NCBI GenBank assembly: GCA_023055355.1
Contig: JALJCS010000001.1
Span: 105,974,881 to 106,038,880, forward strand
Reading direction: 5' to 3'
DNA length: 64,000 nt
Source: Agelaius tricolor
Taxonomy: Eukaryota; Chordata; Aves; Passeriformes; Icteridae
Shown here: positions 22,301-37,100 of the stretch, in pieces
Position numbering within the stretch: position 1 is the first letter of the stretch
Layout of the letters: every line of letters begins with the position of its first letter
The notes under the pieces: model-generated
Database searches by the model: none
Seen by the model: only the letters and a program-made list of their open reading frames with translations
Told to the model about the DNA's origin: nothing
Position numbers and translations under genes: made by a program

Positions 22301-25300
22301 CATCAACTGGGCTTGGTGGGAAAATAAACCTTTTTAAAAAGATGGAAGTAAAAAGCAGCTTAGCCCTTCCCTAAGCCATAAGAAGCATTCCCTGGGTGAA
22401 TTGAGGACAATTTTCTCTCGCCTGTTTTTCAAGGTACAGCCTGCTATATTCTCAGGCTCCCCAATGCACAGCTTGCATGTGTGCACACAGCTGCTGCTGC
22501 GTGGCTTGCTGCAGGTTTAAACCTGAAACTTTGCCTCTTTGCTCATGAGTTTACAGCCCAACTGTTCTCATGTGGTCTGCATCTTTTATGACCCCTGGTT
22601 TTTGTTTTTGCTTTTCTTTGCCAGCTGCCATGGGCCCTCTGTATTAGGCAATCCTCCCTTAATTGTGTCTATTTTTCCCCTGTTATACAGAACGCTCACT
22701 CTTGCTGTTCTTTCATCCTCCCAGTCATTTTTAATTCTAATGTCCAAGCTGTTAATCTTAAAATTATAGTCAGTCCCTTAATAGTCCCTCTGTTGCTGAA
22801 TTTTACTGAAAGCTTTTGAAAAAAACCCTTCCCAATTTTTCTTTTCCTGTATGATATTTTCTTGATTCCCCAGAGGAATTGTTTTATGCTGATAAACAAG
22901 ATCTTTATTTACATATCCTATCCTACCTTGTACTTTGTGTAGCATGCTTTTTAAAATTATTCAGTAGTTCTTTATTGCTTAATTTAATTTACCTGGTTCT
23001 CATAAAATACCCTATTCTCATCCCAGGATGTTCTTTTAGCTCTAAAACTTACTGTAGCTTCTTCCCAAGTTCTTCTTTTAAGAAACAATCACTAATATTC
23101 ACTATGCATGACAGGAGAAATGGAGACAAGGGAGAGTTCTTTTCAGCCTGTGTCACCAACTTGGTTTTATATTTTCATAACTTTGGTCATTAAGCAGCAT
23201 TTGATAGAGACAAGAATATGAAAATTTAAGTGTCACCATCTAGCCTGTCACCTCAGCCTGTCAAAGGCTGGGTAAATCCCATTCCACCTTCTAGGCCAGC
23301 AGTAGATATTTAAGGAAAAGTGTACCTGAAACACTAAAGTTTTTATGGGCTGATCCCATCTTTTGTACATCCTCCAAACTTCCAGAAGATACTAGGTTAA
23401 GGAGTACTCAGTCAGAATCTGGACCATTCTACCTAATAGCCCTGGTGGACTTATGTCTTTGACTTTGTGTGAAGATTATTGGGAGCAGAGTGGGAACACT
23501 TCTGTGTCCAACCTTTGTTATAGCAAACAAGATCTTCAAAACATAGCTTGAAATTGTGTAGCCTTCTTTTCTGAGCCTTTGTGACCTAACTCTTGATTGC
23601 CTTTATGGAGAGAGAAGCCTGGACCTTTTTCCATTCAGTGCCATAATGAACAATATAGTGGTAGGAGAGACAGCCTGAGGCCTCTAGCATCAACTGCTCT
23701 GAATTAAAGGTTTCCCTTGTCCCTGATTACCCAGTGTTTGTCTATCTTGTGGTGGCTTCAAATTGCCAGTTTATTGTCAGATTAGTAGATGTGGGGCTCC
23801 ATGGTTAGATCTAGGAAGGACAGAAGGCGTTAGAAAATAATACTGAAATTACTGTTTGGGGACAGGGTGATTTAGATTGTGAAAAAAAAAATCACTGAAC
23901 AGCTGCAGATTAACCTCTGTATGTATGTGGAGAAAATAAGTTTGCAGCCAGATCAGCTATCTGGTTCAAGATGGATAGGTTGGAATAAGCAGCCAGAGCC
24001 TGGACAGGTCTGAGATGGGGAAAGAAGAGCAATACAATATATTGCAGCTGGATTCTTTGCATGTCTGGATGGGACTGGAAGAGTGGTCACACAGTGCTCC
24101 ATCTTAATTAAATTCTCTAAAGTTGGACATTTGTATCAACATTTCGCTTAAAAATACATGTGCTTCCAAGAAGCAATGTTTGGTTTGTTTCACTTTTGCA
24201 CTCATGCTTCAGGGCTAGTTCAGATCAATAGGTTTGTTTTTGGAGTTTCTGGCTGCAATGTTTTTCCCCAGCATTTGGCAACTGCAGATGGCATTTTAGG
24301 TAGCTTTTCTAGCACAAGGATCTTGTGCCTTCACTGGTTCTTTGTACAGGACACTAGACATATAATTGCATGAATTCCTTTGTGTATTATTCGTTATTAT
24401 CAGTCACACAAACATATAATTTCCTCCATAAGCTACCATGTGACTCAAAATAAGAGTCAATTAATTGTTATTTTTACCATGGCCAAAGTTCAGTCTTTAT
24501 TACTGAATGATCTGTAAACAAAATAATTTTGCAGCATGATTAAAGGATGTTTCAAGTTGTTCGTTTATATAACATTAGTTAGACAATTTAAAAAATAGAC
24601 TAGAAAAGGAGCTTAATGTTCTTAGTTCAAATTTAGTTTAAAATTGAATTTAAATTTAAAATAACCCATGAAAACATAGCTGCTATTGCATTACTGTATT
24701 CTCCCTGAAGTTTGGAATGTGAAGGTTCACCCAATTTTACGTCAATGTATTCTCATTTAGATAAAACTATATTGGATAGATGCTGTCTGATACTAAGAGA
24801 GTCCAAGAGATCTTAAAACTGGCTTTCCCCCCCCCTTTTTTTGCTTTTCATCAAAAACATCTCAGGTTTGCTCAACAGGTTGTGGGTAAGATTTATGCAT
24901 GTAAAATGTCAAGTGGCCTTTTTAAACTCTTTGCAAACCATGATTAAGGCAGAAATAAGAAGGGTACAGACATTAAAATTATATCCTGAGCAGAAAAATA
25001 ATTTAAGTTATGGTATACCTGAGTCCTTTAATTTATAAAAAAAATAGTGAATACCTATGCTGGCTTCTAAAAGCTCTTCAGTGATGCTGGAGTCTTGTGC
25101 TCCTGAATATGCATGTCTAATACTAGGAGCCCTTAAACTCTTTTGGAGCTTGTTAAATCAGGGTTTTTTGTTCGTTTTTTTCCCCCCTGTACTGGACAAC
25201 AGTATGTAGAGGCTTATATTTTGGATCTCACTTTATTCCTAATTCCTTTTGGGATTTGCAAATCCACAGCCCAGTGCACAGACCAAGTGCTAGAGCTCAT

Positions 25301-28300
25301 GGAGGTTTCCCAGGGCAGAGGCAACAACACCCACATACTGAGGCCCACATTAATCCAACAGCAGCTGGCTTTGGAGGAATATCACCAAGTTCAGCAAAAT
25401 AGAAGTTGTGGTTCTTCCTTTATGCAGAGGTGCTCAGTCTGCAGAGTGCTCAGGCAGATTGGAGAGGACCTATGTCCAATGGCTTCTTCTTTTGTCTGCT
25501 GATATAAGCACTTACATTTCTAATCAGTCCTGTCTCTTTCTGTTTTGCCTAATCCTGCTTAGCTCACTGACTGGATAAAAAGTTTGAGGTCCTACAAGTC
25601 TTCAAGTCCTCACAGCAGTGAAGTCCCCATGCTCTGTGAAGGCCTTGGCTGTCAATTGAATGAGGAACATCAACCTGTTTGTAGATATAACACTTCATCT
25701 CCAGTGTGGGATAAATTAGGCATAAGCTGATATTTTCAGCTTGTCCTGGCAGTTTGCTACTCGTGGAGCAATCTGTTTGAACAATGTGTATTGAGGTAGC
25801 AAAGACTATGTGCAGAAATGGTTTTATTTTTATCAGGAGGGTGTTTCTTGAGCTGAATCCCTTCCTCATCCCCATTGACAACAGTTGCTTTGTGTTGCAG
25901 AATGCTCTCACAGTGCTCAATCTGGTTTCTTCTGCAAGAAATGAAATCAGGAACTTGCTCCAGGAGGACGCATGGTGTTTTCAGACCAGGCTGGGATGCT
26001 GTGATGTAAGCCCACAAAATGCACATTTTGCAGTGTCTGGGTTCCCAGCATCAGCTCTTCCAGACTGCAGACTGGCTCCTGTTGGGTTGAAATACAGATA
26101 CAGCTAATGAGACCTTGTAACTGTGTAGAATACTATAGACCTTGCACAGGAATGGGAGAAATTCAGGTGTCTTGAAGCTGCAGCTTGCAGAATTTAGTGT
26201 CAAAACACCTCAATCCTTTTTAGCTGAAGACCTAAGTACATGTTCATTGGCACCTACCCATATAATTCTGCTATTCAGTTTACCAAATGGAAACATTTAT
26301 GATGAGCATGTGGAAGAGAGATTTACGGTCTACATAAAACCTTTCATCAGGAAGAACATGCTCATTAGTGCAATATTCATTTAATCTCATCTTTTTCTTC
26401 TGCTGCTGCACACTGCTCTTGTATCAACACTGATTAGCAGCTAGAAACCTGGCCTGCTTTTTTCTTACTTGAGCATCCTGTGGATGGGGGATGGACCTTA
26501 ACTGTTGGTCAGTGAGGCTCTCTCTGCATTATGCTAATGTTGTCACTCACAATGTTTTCATTACGAGCTTCATTGTTTAGAGTTAATTTCCTGGCTGTTG
26601 CAAATTCTATCAGGATGAATTGTAGCAGAAAGGCTTGTAGATTTGATTTGATTTCCTTTGTCAGAGAGGGTGTAAAATTGTTCCCAGTTCTGTTCTTGTT
26701 TTAATGTAGGCTTCCAGATATTACTTCACAGATCATTTGTATCTCAGCAGAACTCTGATCAAAACAAAAGAAAAAGAATTTTTTTTCCATTGGCTGCTTA
26801 GTCTTCCAAGTGTTTTGTTCCTAGAGCTGTTGGTGAAAATACGTGGGAGATCTTGGAAAGCCACTTGCCAACCCTTTCTTAACAGAGCTACTGATTTTCT
26901 CTCTGTGTGTGCTTGTGGGTATGTCAAAAAGGAGATTTTTTTTTTTTAAGTGGAAGGCACTTAGTTCTTATAGGTGGTTAAGCTACAGAGCTCATCAGCT
27001 CTCAAACATTCTACTATCCTTCGTAACAAAATAAATTATTTAGTGCTGTAAATCTAAACATCCAAGTTTAGATCTGGAGATAGTGCAGATTCTCATCTTT
27101 TAGAGCTGATGTTCAGTGGGCACTTGTGAAAACTATCTGTTAAACCACAAGTTAGACACTTTCAGAGTGCTTACTCATCTGTGAACATGAACATAGTAAC
27201 AGACAATAAAATGGGATCTGAGAATGACTGCTGCATGTTTTTACAAAACAATGGGAATGTATAGACAAAAGCCCCAAGTTTCAAAGCTGTCATGGAAGGG
27301 TATGACTCTTTTATGACTAATTTCCAGTATAACCTAAGATTTGGCCTCTAACTAAATTCTACTCCATTTATCTATCAACTTAGAAACTATTTTAGAAAAG
27401 GCATTAGGGTTTTTAAATTATTTCAATCATTAAGTTATTTTGTCTTCCTTGGCCTCTTCATTTTTTAAGGGGATGTTTCTATGCTTACATTTGAACTCCT
27501 TTAGATCAAAATGCAGATATAAATAGTTGTGATTAATTTTCCTCATTAATTGAATGCCATCTTTCGCAGCTGTTGATTTGGGACACAATAATACATTAAA
27601 TGAATTCCATCTGCCCTGGGACAAGCTATAGCAGTTACACAGAGATATCTCAGGTTTGAACGTTTCTTCTAAGGGAAAGCACTTGGGTGCGTGCCAAGCA
27701 AGATCTCCCACTGTACCACTCTGGCTGTGTCCCCCAAAAGCTTTCTGTAAGTCACCAAGCTGCAGCGTATTTCTCTGCATGCGGAACCTTTTTTCTTACA
27801 CGGCTTTCAAAAACTTAATGTAAAAATATATATAGAATCAACTGGCAGCTGACTGGCTGCTGCACATGCCACATTTGTGATTGTAGTCGAATGCAGCGCT
27901 CCAGGAAAGAAAACCCACTCATAATTTTGGCTACTGCCGGGCATGGCTCAGGCCATCACTCAGACTTTGCTGTGCAGCTCTGTCAGGCACATCAGCCCTG
28001 GTTTGCAGCACTTCTGGTCTCCCCTCCCCGGGGCAGTGTGGAGTCGATGCTATGGTTTGCAAATGGGTTGAGATAGGTACATAGAAAGAAGGGGAATATC
28101 ACCAAGTTTCTGCTACTACTTCACTGCCTGAAACCTTGATTTTTTTCCCCCCCTTTCTTTCCTCCTTTTATTTTTTTCCCTACAAGGCAGAGGAGGAGCC
28201 CTTTATATTAACAATAGCATTTTAATCAATTGCAATCTGATCTGTAGTGAATGTGCTTTGCAGTGTTGTGTCTTAAAAAAAATTATTCCCATCTCCTAGA

Positions 28301-28520
28301 GTCACTAGAATAAATGCTTCACATAAAAATGAGCTCTGTGCTGATTTCAATATTTTTACAACTAATAACACCAAATTTACCAACAGGAAATTTCATCTGA
28401 ATAAATATCAAAATGTTTGCCACATAATACTGAAATTAAGAGCAATAAATTTTCAGAGGAATTACTATTTAATGGTTAGAGATCAAAAGTCTCACAAAAG
28501 GTGAAACAGATTTTACACAG
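19391..28520. other. long gene-free stretch
   Basis: No exon or RNA gene is recognised over about 9 kb. A GC-richer patch lies at 20500-20930. Homopolymer runs occur (nine C then seven T at about 24827-24842, and pyrimidine tracts at 28141-28180). Open frames reach only about 119 codons and lack known domains. The segment 27840-27950 has an enhancer-like texture but little can be said. Confidence 0.5.
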
Positions 28521-28560
28521 GTTCTCTGTGTAAAATTTAAGTTCTCTGTGTATTATTTAA
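28521..28560. repeat. 20-bp tandem duplication
   Basis: GTTCTCTGTGTAAAATTTAA is followed directly by GTTCTCTGTGTATTATTTAA (18 of 20 identical). Confidence 0.85.
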
Positions 28561-31500
28561 GTAATTTAGGGCAAATTCAGAGCTGGGCTTTACTTGATCA
28601 TTGAAGTTTTCAATTTGTTGCTCATCTGGGTGTTAACAGCCCTGTTTTGTGTCTCTGCATATGTGGGAGGTGACAAAGTAAAACCATTTGACTTAAAATT
28701 TCAATGCAACACTTCTAAAAATGATGCACATATATTTAGGCACAAGTGGAATGAAAGAATAGTAGGGAGTAATGTATTTTGGTGTAATCACAGTAAATTG
28801 TCTCAGATCAGTATCATATTGATACTTTAAAGTGTGAACTCCTTGGTTGGATAAGTACATAATTTAAGAGTAGAAAATAAGTAATTATGATTGCTGCTTT
28901 TTCCTTCTAATTCTACAGAAAATCTTACTAAAGTTTAGTGTCTCATAAGGCAAGAATTGTCATCAAAACAAAGAGAATGGTCATTCTGCTATTAAATACC
29001 AACTATTTTTTGTCAGGGTTGTAATGATTATAACCTTATCTTTGATACAAAATTCCCTCCTTCTCCCACATATAAATATTTATTAATTCCACAAGAAAAT
29101 TTCTCTGTTTCAATTCCAAGGAGAATTTTGTGTGCAGATAAGAGCTCTTTTCTAGGATTCTTTATACACCCAATCTTTTTGATATGTGGTTTGTTATTTT
29201 CATAAGCCCTCATCACCCAATTTTGTAAATGATCAGCCAAATCAGCATGGATAGCCTAATTTGAGTGTGTTCCCCTTCTATAGCTCTACCTGTGCTATTG
29301 GTACTTTTCCTTCAGTATTTTTCCCTGTGAATACTTAGCTCTATCTCAGGTTCTTGGTGGATTTAATTTCATTTATACATGGTGGAGGGAGTTATGGGAA
29401 GGCAGTGGGCAAGTGATGCAAGCAATGATCCAGTGGGCTTTTTTCAATTTGGATAAGCTTGTACCCAGGGTTTAAAGATGTTGGTCATGTTATAAATGAT
29501 GTGTTTGAGGGCTTTGGTTGCAAAGATGAAGGACTTGGAATGAGCTGCTGCAGGAATATGACGTAGAGCTGGAGTGTAGACAGTGTGTTAGGGACTGGTT
29601 GCAAAGTGAGGCTTTTCCTAAGCCTTGTTTGGTCTGCATATCTCTTTGTAACCACACAAAGAGCTCAGAACACACCAAAAGTTAATGAAAAACTGCTAAT
29701 ACCTCTTGTTGACAAATACATTGTTTTCATTCTTTAACACACAGCTAAATGTTTGCACCTTATTTTTTGACTTTCTGGTTTAAAAAGGTGTGGCCTAGTG
29801 TGATAGAAATTAATCTAGCCGCAGCCTGTGTGAGCTGATAGCAGATTTACCAGGGTTATCAGATTTGGTGACAATTTTTTACTGGCTAGCAGTTTTTATG
29901 TTATACATGCTCAGGCTAGAACTTTGGATTTACTGGCTTCTTCTAACATACCACACTTAGTGTTTGTGGAAACAGTGGAGCACCAAGGAGGAAACAGAAA
30001 TGCTGCCCATCAACTTCCCTTTCTAATGAAGGACAGGGAGAAGGATTGCACTTATGGATACAAACAGAGGGGCATGTGAAAGCCTCTCAATGAGTGTTTC
30101 GATAATGAACCTTCCTCCCCTTCTTCAGTGACTCCCCTGAAAATGGAAGTGCAGCATGAGACAAGAGTTCAAAAGCTGTAGTGCCATACCATGTAATAAT
30201 AATAGTTTTTTTTTTAAAAAAAAGAAGGCAGGACACACTGCAATACTGTGCATGCTGTCCAGCCAAGTGCATCCTTGCTGGAACCTGTGTCCTAGTGGAA
30301 CAGTCTGACTGACTTGTGAGCAGGCACACAGCCAGTCTGACAGATGGAGGTCAGTGAAGTCAGCCAGGAGACCCTGCACTGGCTGCTCATAGAGTGTGCT
30401 AGCTAACGGCAGCGTTCCCAGACAGAAACATCCACGTGTCTCCTGGGAATCCCATATTCACCTACTGGGACAAGACAAAGATCAAGAAAATGGCTTTAGC
30501 AAGAGAAGCAGAAACAGGAAGACATGAGGAGTGGTTTCTGTGTGGATTACACCAGCAGGGTAGCTGTGGTGTATGGAATTACATTTTAAAAAGTGAGTTG
30601 TCTTCTAAAACCACTGTGAGAACTAGGCAGGCAGGGCAAGGACTAGCTCTCTTCAGAGGAGATGCATCCAAGGTCATAGGGTCTGTCTGTAACATATTAA
30701 TGAAAAGAGCCTGATTTTCTGACTGTCTTTTGCCTAGGATACAAGCCCAGTAAAAGAAGACCAATCTTTTAGCACTCCCACTCTTAATAAGCTCATCTTT
30801 ATTTAATGCCGTTGGTAATGAGGACAGACTTGTGTTTGTAACAATGATTTTAAACACATGTGATAACCAAACAGCAGTAGAAACCAGCTGAACTATCATG
30901 CAAGGAGCTGAAAATGAGGATCAAGATAAACTGCCACCATAAAGGGAGAATAAAAATGCAATCTGTATGAAGGTCAGCTAGTTACTTTCCAGACTCACTT
31001 GGTGCATCCTGCAATAGCAGGATCTTGTCATTTGCAGAGCAATGTAATAAAGAGCAGTGTTATTTTGCATTTGGGATGCTACACAAATACAATAAAAAAT
31101 AGTCAGCATTTCTTCTTTGACTGGCTTTTGAAGGGCTTAGAATTGAGCCATACACAGTCTCCCTGATGCAAAAAGGCTTTCAGTGAAGCAGGGTTTTTAG
31201 AAATTCTTGCATTGTGAATTGCAAGAGTCAAAAGAAAAGAGCAGATTGAGTTGTGTTTGACAGACAGCACAGTCAGGACTATGAAGCTTCAGAGTCACTG
31301 TAGCTTCCCCTGCATCATGCACTGGAGAATGGGCAGAAAACTGACTAAATAGTACCAGTGCTTCACCAGGCAGATGGTCAGGCAAAGGCCAAAGCCCTCT
31401 GTCCCTCACTCCCCTGCCTCTTCCAGTTCCCAGATGCAAGTTGAACTGGCACAGGGGTTGCTATAATTTGCTGCTGGTATAAACCAGCAACAAATTACTC

Positions 31501-33827
31501 CCCTGAGGAACAAGCAGGAATAGGGAAGAGCATCTCTGAGGCATAAGACCTCCAGCATGATTCCTTATGCACCACCCATCTCTCAGGGCTATGCCCAGAG
31601 GCCCAAACTACCCTGTGGAGGATACTTCTGAAGCCACCAGAGAGAAGAGAACCTTTCTCCCACCTCCCGAATTTCCCTCTCCCCTTCTGAAGAGTAATCA
31701 GTGTAGATAGATGTCAACTTGATTACACTTGAGAAAAACTATATTGGTACGTGTCTTGGACCTCAGTATAGGAGAGACACACTCCAAGCCTGCTGGCTTG
31801 GAACAGTACCTTTAGTTAAGGAAACTTGCTTCTTCTTGCTTGTTTCTTTTTGCATTTTTATATTTCCCAGAACTTTGGAGGCAAAGGGCCACCTTCCAAA
31901 AATGCTTTCTGTGCAATAACTGGTAAAGCAAGACATTACTTGGTGTGATTTCCAGGGTCATGATTAAATCCCAGAGGATATATATATGCAAATAGGCAGC
32001 CAAAATAAAACTCTGATGGTAAGCTCTTTTACTATGAACTTGTATTTGCATCACAAATTGTATAGCTTTAGCTGTCTGGAAGAAACTTTCATTTGTATTT
32101 GTATATAGCCATACTTAAAAGAGATTTATATGATACATCACCAAGGTCAGGGATTCCCATATCTCAGAATCATTGATGCATTTATGATCACTGTTTCCCT
32201 ATTAGGATAGGATACACAGTAATTTCCCACTGAAAAAAAAAGACAGCTGGTAGTGGGGCTCATCTGAGCAAATGTAGATGCTTGTAATGTAGGTCCTCAA
32301 ATGCCAGTAAAGCATCCCCTGCAGTTAAGGGTCAGTGGAGAAAGATAAGCTTTTCTAGGAATGATTTATTTTGTTTTTAGATATTTGTAAAATATCAGAC
32401 TTTTGTATAAAATAAGACTTTTTCTTAATGTGCTGTTGGTTGCACAGAGTTCAGGGTGAGCAGCTGAGATGTTTGCATTACAGTTAAACAGCCACCCTAC
32501 TCAGGGAGATTAAAGATTGCAGAAGGATTTAGGTGTTTACAGCTGAAATGTAGATACTCAGAATGCTTTTTTAGTTGCCACTTCTCCTTGGAGATACCAA
32601 GAGTTCCCGAGGACCAAATCTCCAGATTTGCTGAAGGCAAGCGTGCCTGTCTGTGAGGCACCTTGACTCCCAGTGACATTCACTGCCCTAGGCTTCCCCT
32701 GTTCAAATGAAGAAAAAAAGCAAAAAACCATCAGTCAGGACAGAGTGTAGCTCTGAAGTATTACACAGTATACGCAAAGACAGACAAAATATTGTCTGAA
32801 AATCCAGAGACAGAGGTTTTTTTGATTTTTTAAATAATTTAAATTTTTTGGATTGACTGGAAATTCCTCAAAAGTGGAATTTTGTGGTGATATCTTTGTT
32901 GTGGCTCATTTTGTCGAAGCACATGCTCTCCCCATGTAAGGGAAAAAGAATAAATCTTTTATTTATAAAGGACACTGAATATATTGTATTTTAGCTACAA
33001 TGGCATTTGATGCATGCCCACACATATCTACATATGTACATATACATATAAAACCTGCAAATATTTCCAAATGCTAAGCACATTATAAATGATAAGAGGA
33101 GAAGGACAATATTGCATTGACTCCAGTAAACCCCTGGTAAATATAGAAGCCTGGGAAAGCAGGTTTAACAGGTCTTACCAATGTTGTTGGTAACTTGTGG
33201 AGGGTAGCAAGTGTGGAAAACATGTCACAATTTGATGACCATGTGGCTATTCCTGTTTCCAGGCTCCATGATCATTTTTAAAGATCTGTAGCTTCCTAAT
33301 GCCTTTGGTGGCTTATTGTTAAAAATGGTATTGAGTAGATAGTAGGACTTGGACTCTAAGGAGGAATTTCATGCCTAATTCCTGATAGAATCTATTATCT
33401 CTCTTTGGCACACAGCAGAGTTGTCTGAGCTGTTAGATTTCTTATTTATACTCTAGCAGCAACACAGTTTCTCCTCTCCATCAGCCTACTTGAGAGAACT
33501 AGAGAGTTCTTGCTGATGGCTGTGTTCTTACTTTGGTCCAGAGAGGTTTAGTGGGAAAGTGACCATAAATCTCCTTCTTTTGCCCAGTGGCCCACTTTTC
33601 CTTTGGGGTGTCCACAGTATCCTGGATTTACATGGAATTAGTCAGAACTTTTTGTTTGTTCCAATAAATCAAACTCTGATCAAGAGTGCTTTTGTGGGTG
33701 ACAGCTGGTCTCCTCTGATCAGGGTAAACAAAAGAGTGAAATGATCACTTGGTGCATGGAAATGTTTGCAGGGAAAAGATGTTCTCAAAGCTGCTTTTTG
33801 TACAGTACAAAATTTTAGACCCTGATA
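28561..33827. other. gene-free stretch
   Basis: No gene is recognised. A near-palindromic run of ten T then eight A lies at 30206-30223. AT-rich simple patches occur near 32820-32860 and 33020-33060. Confidence 0.5.
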
Positions 33828-34138
33828 TTTTTCCATAATTTTACAAGGACAAGCAGTGACAGAAGGGAGAATGATTTCAAACTGAAAGACCATAGGTTTA
33901 GGTATCAGGAGGAAATTCTTTGATGTAAGAACTTTGCTGTAACTTTGATGTAAGTTCTTTCCTGAGGCACTGGAACAGGTTGCTCAGGGAAGTTATGGAT
34001 GCTCCACACATAGAGGTGTTTGAGGCCAGGCTGGATGGAGCTCTGAGCAGCCTGATTTACTGGAATGTGTCCCTGCTTGTGGCAGGGAGCTTGGAACTAC
34101 ATGAGGTTGGGTGTTCCTTCCAACCCATTGTATGATTA
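33828..34138 (+). mobile_element. CR1 LINE 3' fragment, 5'-truncated
   Basis: The match to CR1 3' ends is clear: TTTACAAGGACAAGCAGTGA, a block equivalent to GGTTTAGGTATCAGGAGGAA, then GAGGCACTGGAACAGGTTGC, TTTGAGGCCAGGCTGGATGG, GGCAGGGAGCTTGGAACTA and a tail CCCATTGTATGATTATT. An internal 12-bp repeat CTTTGATGTAAG (33918 and 33943, period 25) reflects a small duplication inside the element. The copy is non-coding and dead. Confidence 0.88.
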
Positions 34139-37100
34139 TTTTCCCATTGCATTGTGGCTTTGATAGATTTTTTTTTCTAAAGCAAGTAGAAAGAAATGCT
34201 TCTGGCTTTTGATAAGAGAGTACAAAACAGAGGGTCTGAATTCTGCCACTCTCAGTTAACACAAACACCACCCACCCTGCAAATAATTCTATGTCTTTTT
34301 TGTAAAAGTGCTTTTTAATTACCATTTAAAGCTAATTTTTAATTAGAGTGAAATGCAAATTGAAGAAGATAAACATCACTTTCCTTGAGGTTAAATATAG
34401 TATGATTCTCCTCCTGCAACCTTTCCTCTATCTCCACTTTTATTTTTCATTTCACATAATTTCTGCTCTTGAAGTCATCCTCTTCTTGTGCATGAACAGT
34501 TCACTTGTAGGTTGTGTACAGAGATTGTAGAAGTGGCTCCTCAGAAATGTCAAGGTGGAACAGCAGTACTGGTTTCCTGGAATAGGGAACAGTCTGGAAA
34601 ATAGCAAAGAATTGGCCGAGGGAGAGGTGAACGAGGAAGACAGGGTCAGACAGGGTATGGAGGGTCTTCAAGGCTCATGAGAGAGGATTTGAGCTTTGCT
34701 GAAGAATGGCAATAGAGGGATGTTATTGTGCCTTGAACAGGATTTTCTCTTTGTCACAGGAAGCACTTATCTACATGGGCTGGAACAAGCACCTTTCTAA
34801 ATCACATCCCTCTGGACTGCAGTACAAGCCCTCAGACCTGTGAGGCAGACTTGATCCCGATACCACCGTTTTAAGGAGGTTGTGATAATCTCCTGACTGA
34901 AAGGGTCTTCTCTTACACAGAGAACAAGATGAAGCTGAGTCTCTTTGCCTCACCCTTCTCCAATTTACAGGAGAAAAGAATCAGAAACAGAATCAAATCC
35001 ACTGAGTTCCAAAACTGGTTGTTTACCTATGTGATAGTCCTTCTCCTTTTTCTCTTTTTCCCTGTGAGTCTGCTTTGTCAGACCAAGTGCATCTTTATTG
35101 AGACAGTTCATGGACAGCACTTGTGAGGGTTGGAGCTTCCTGACCTTCCTGACCTTCCTGACCTCCTCTGCTTCCATGGCATGGAGTGAGATCTTATTGC
35201 TTATTCCTGGATGGACTTTCTAGGGGAAACAGGAGTGCTTCTGAGACCAGAGGGGAGGGTACTTTTGAGTTCTTAACAACAGACAAGAAGCAGGATGAGA
35301 ACCTATGGGAAAAGACGATTAATGTATCCTAAAGTGGATTGTAACAAGAAGGGGACAAGAATTGAACTCCTTTACATGGATGGCCAAAGGGTCACGTAGC
35401 AGTTTGGGAGCCAGAGAAGTCAGACACATTTGATGCCTGGCCACAGCCTGAGAGTGGGAAGAGTGTCGTAGGACAAGAAGGATGAGTGGGAAGAGTTCAA
35501 GTGTTTGCTGCCAGCTGAGCTCCATCTCACCTGCTGGAACCTGGCAGACATCAAACAGCCAAGGAGCTCTCAAAAAAAAATCCTTTTAGTTTTTCTTATG
35601 AAATATTTTCACTTTAAAGGCATGATAAAGTGTGAGAGATTGTTTGTGAAACCAGCTGCAAAGTTTTTACTTTTTCTTGGTTTCTCTCTAAGAATGACAT
35701 TTGTTATAGTTCTTACTGAACACACAGCTGGGCTAGAAGCAAGGACTTGCTTATTTGTGTATTTACTTAAAATTCCAAATTAAAGATGAAATTCTCATGA
35801 GAAGGCTGAAAAAAATTGTCGTGATTTCCATAAAAAACCCAAACTGGTGGAAATCTCATTATCTAGGAGTTTTGTAAATAAAATCAGCAAAGTAGCTGCA
35901 GCAAAATAGTAAATAAAAGTCACTTTAATAGCTGCACTTCTAGACATTTAAATTACATAACATTATCGGTGTGTGAAAAGCTGTACGTGTACATACTTAC
36001 ACTGCTGAAACCTTTATCTGTTAGAATCCAAGAGCTGCTGCTGTGCATAAAGTACTCTGTGAGGTACACCCATGTGTTGCCAAAGTAGCAGGAACGTGTG
36101 CACTGATGCTGATCCCGAGGAAGCCTAGGGGTTCTTCCTCCCCCTCTTGTACGCTGATTATTTCTGCCAGGCCCAGGGAAATGTGTGCGAGCGCGCGGGG
36201 CCGTGGCTTGGTGACAGGATGTACATGCAAACAGATAGCTTCCATGATGCTCAGAAGTCCTTTTTTCCTGAAGGTGCTGTGCAGCAACATCTTTGAGTTG
36301 TAGGAGAAGACAAGCATGGGGCAGACGGGAAGGACCCGGCCCCATTGCTCTAGGGCTGGGGTGGGTTGGTGCACAGCGCCCCGCTAAAATGAGGCCCAGA
36401 AACACTCCTTCTCAAGCCCTGGATGTAAGGATGTCAAAAATAAACTGTGTAAATATGCCAGAAAGAATGATACTTTCATGTTTTTATGCTAAAAATGGGT
36501 AAGGGAATTGTCAGGACTCTTGTGAGCAAAATTGATAATGTATGACATTAAATATTGACTTAAAATATCTGTTTTGCCACCCCTTTTTATTATTTCAGTA
36601 TGCAGTTGCTTGAAGGTAAAGTATGATTTTTCTGTCCCCTCTGTAATAATATATAGTACATCAGAACAGAATTTTCTAAGTCTCGTAAAAATCAATCCAC
36701 TTTCTCTATTCAAATGTGGATTAAATATATCAGATCTCGGAGCAATTATATTTCTGATCTTTTCATTGTTCATTGTCTATGTCATGGAAGTTTTTTGGGA
36801 ATGTTTTTCAGGCTGAAAACCTGATTGGAAAATTGTGAGATGTGAGGTTTTTATTTTGAGTGTTTAGTAGTATGCTAAGTAATGACACTTGCATAGTCAA
36901 ATCTTTAAATTACTAAAGAAGTGATGATGTTGTGGGGATAGTATTTACTGGTAGGATCAATAAGATGCTGTATGTGTTAATAATGGATAGGAAGAGATAT
37001 CTTCTGTCTTGCACTGCAAATTGCACAGTTAAGTCAACAGTGAATGAGTTTTCATGGTAGATATCCTGTATAATGTGTTCAGCTGGGGAATGTGTGTCAC

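Noticed and set aside
35953..36405. 150-codon minus-strand open frame, with others overlapping on both strands
   Set aside because: The CpG-richer patch keeps frames open on both strands at once; no domain or homologue is recognised.
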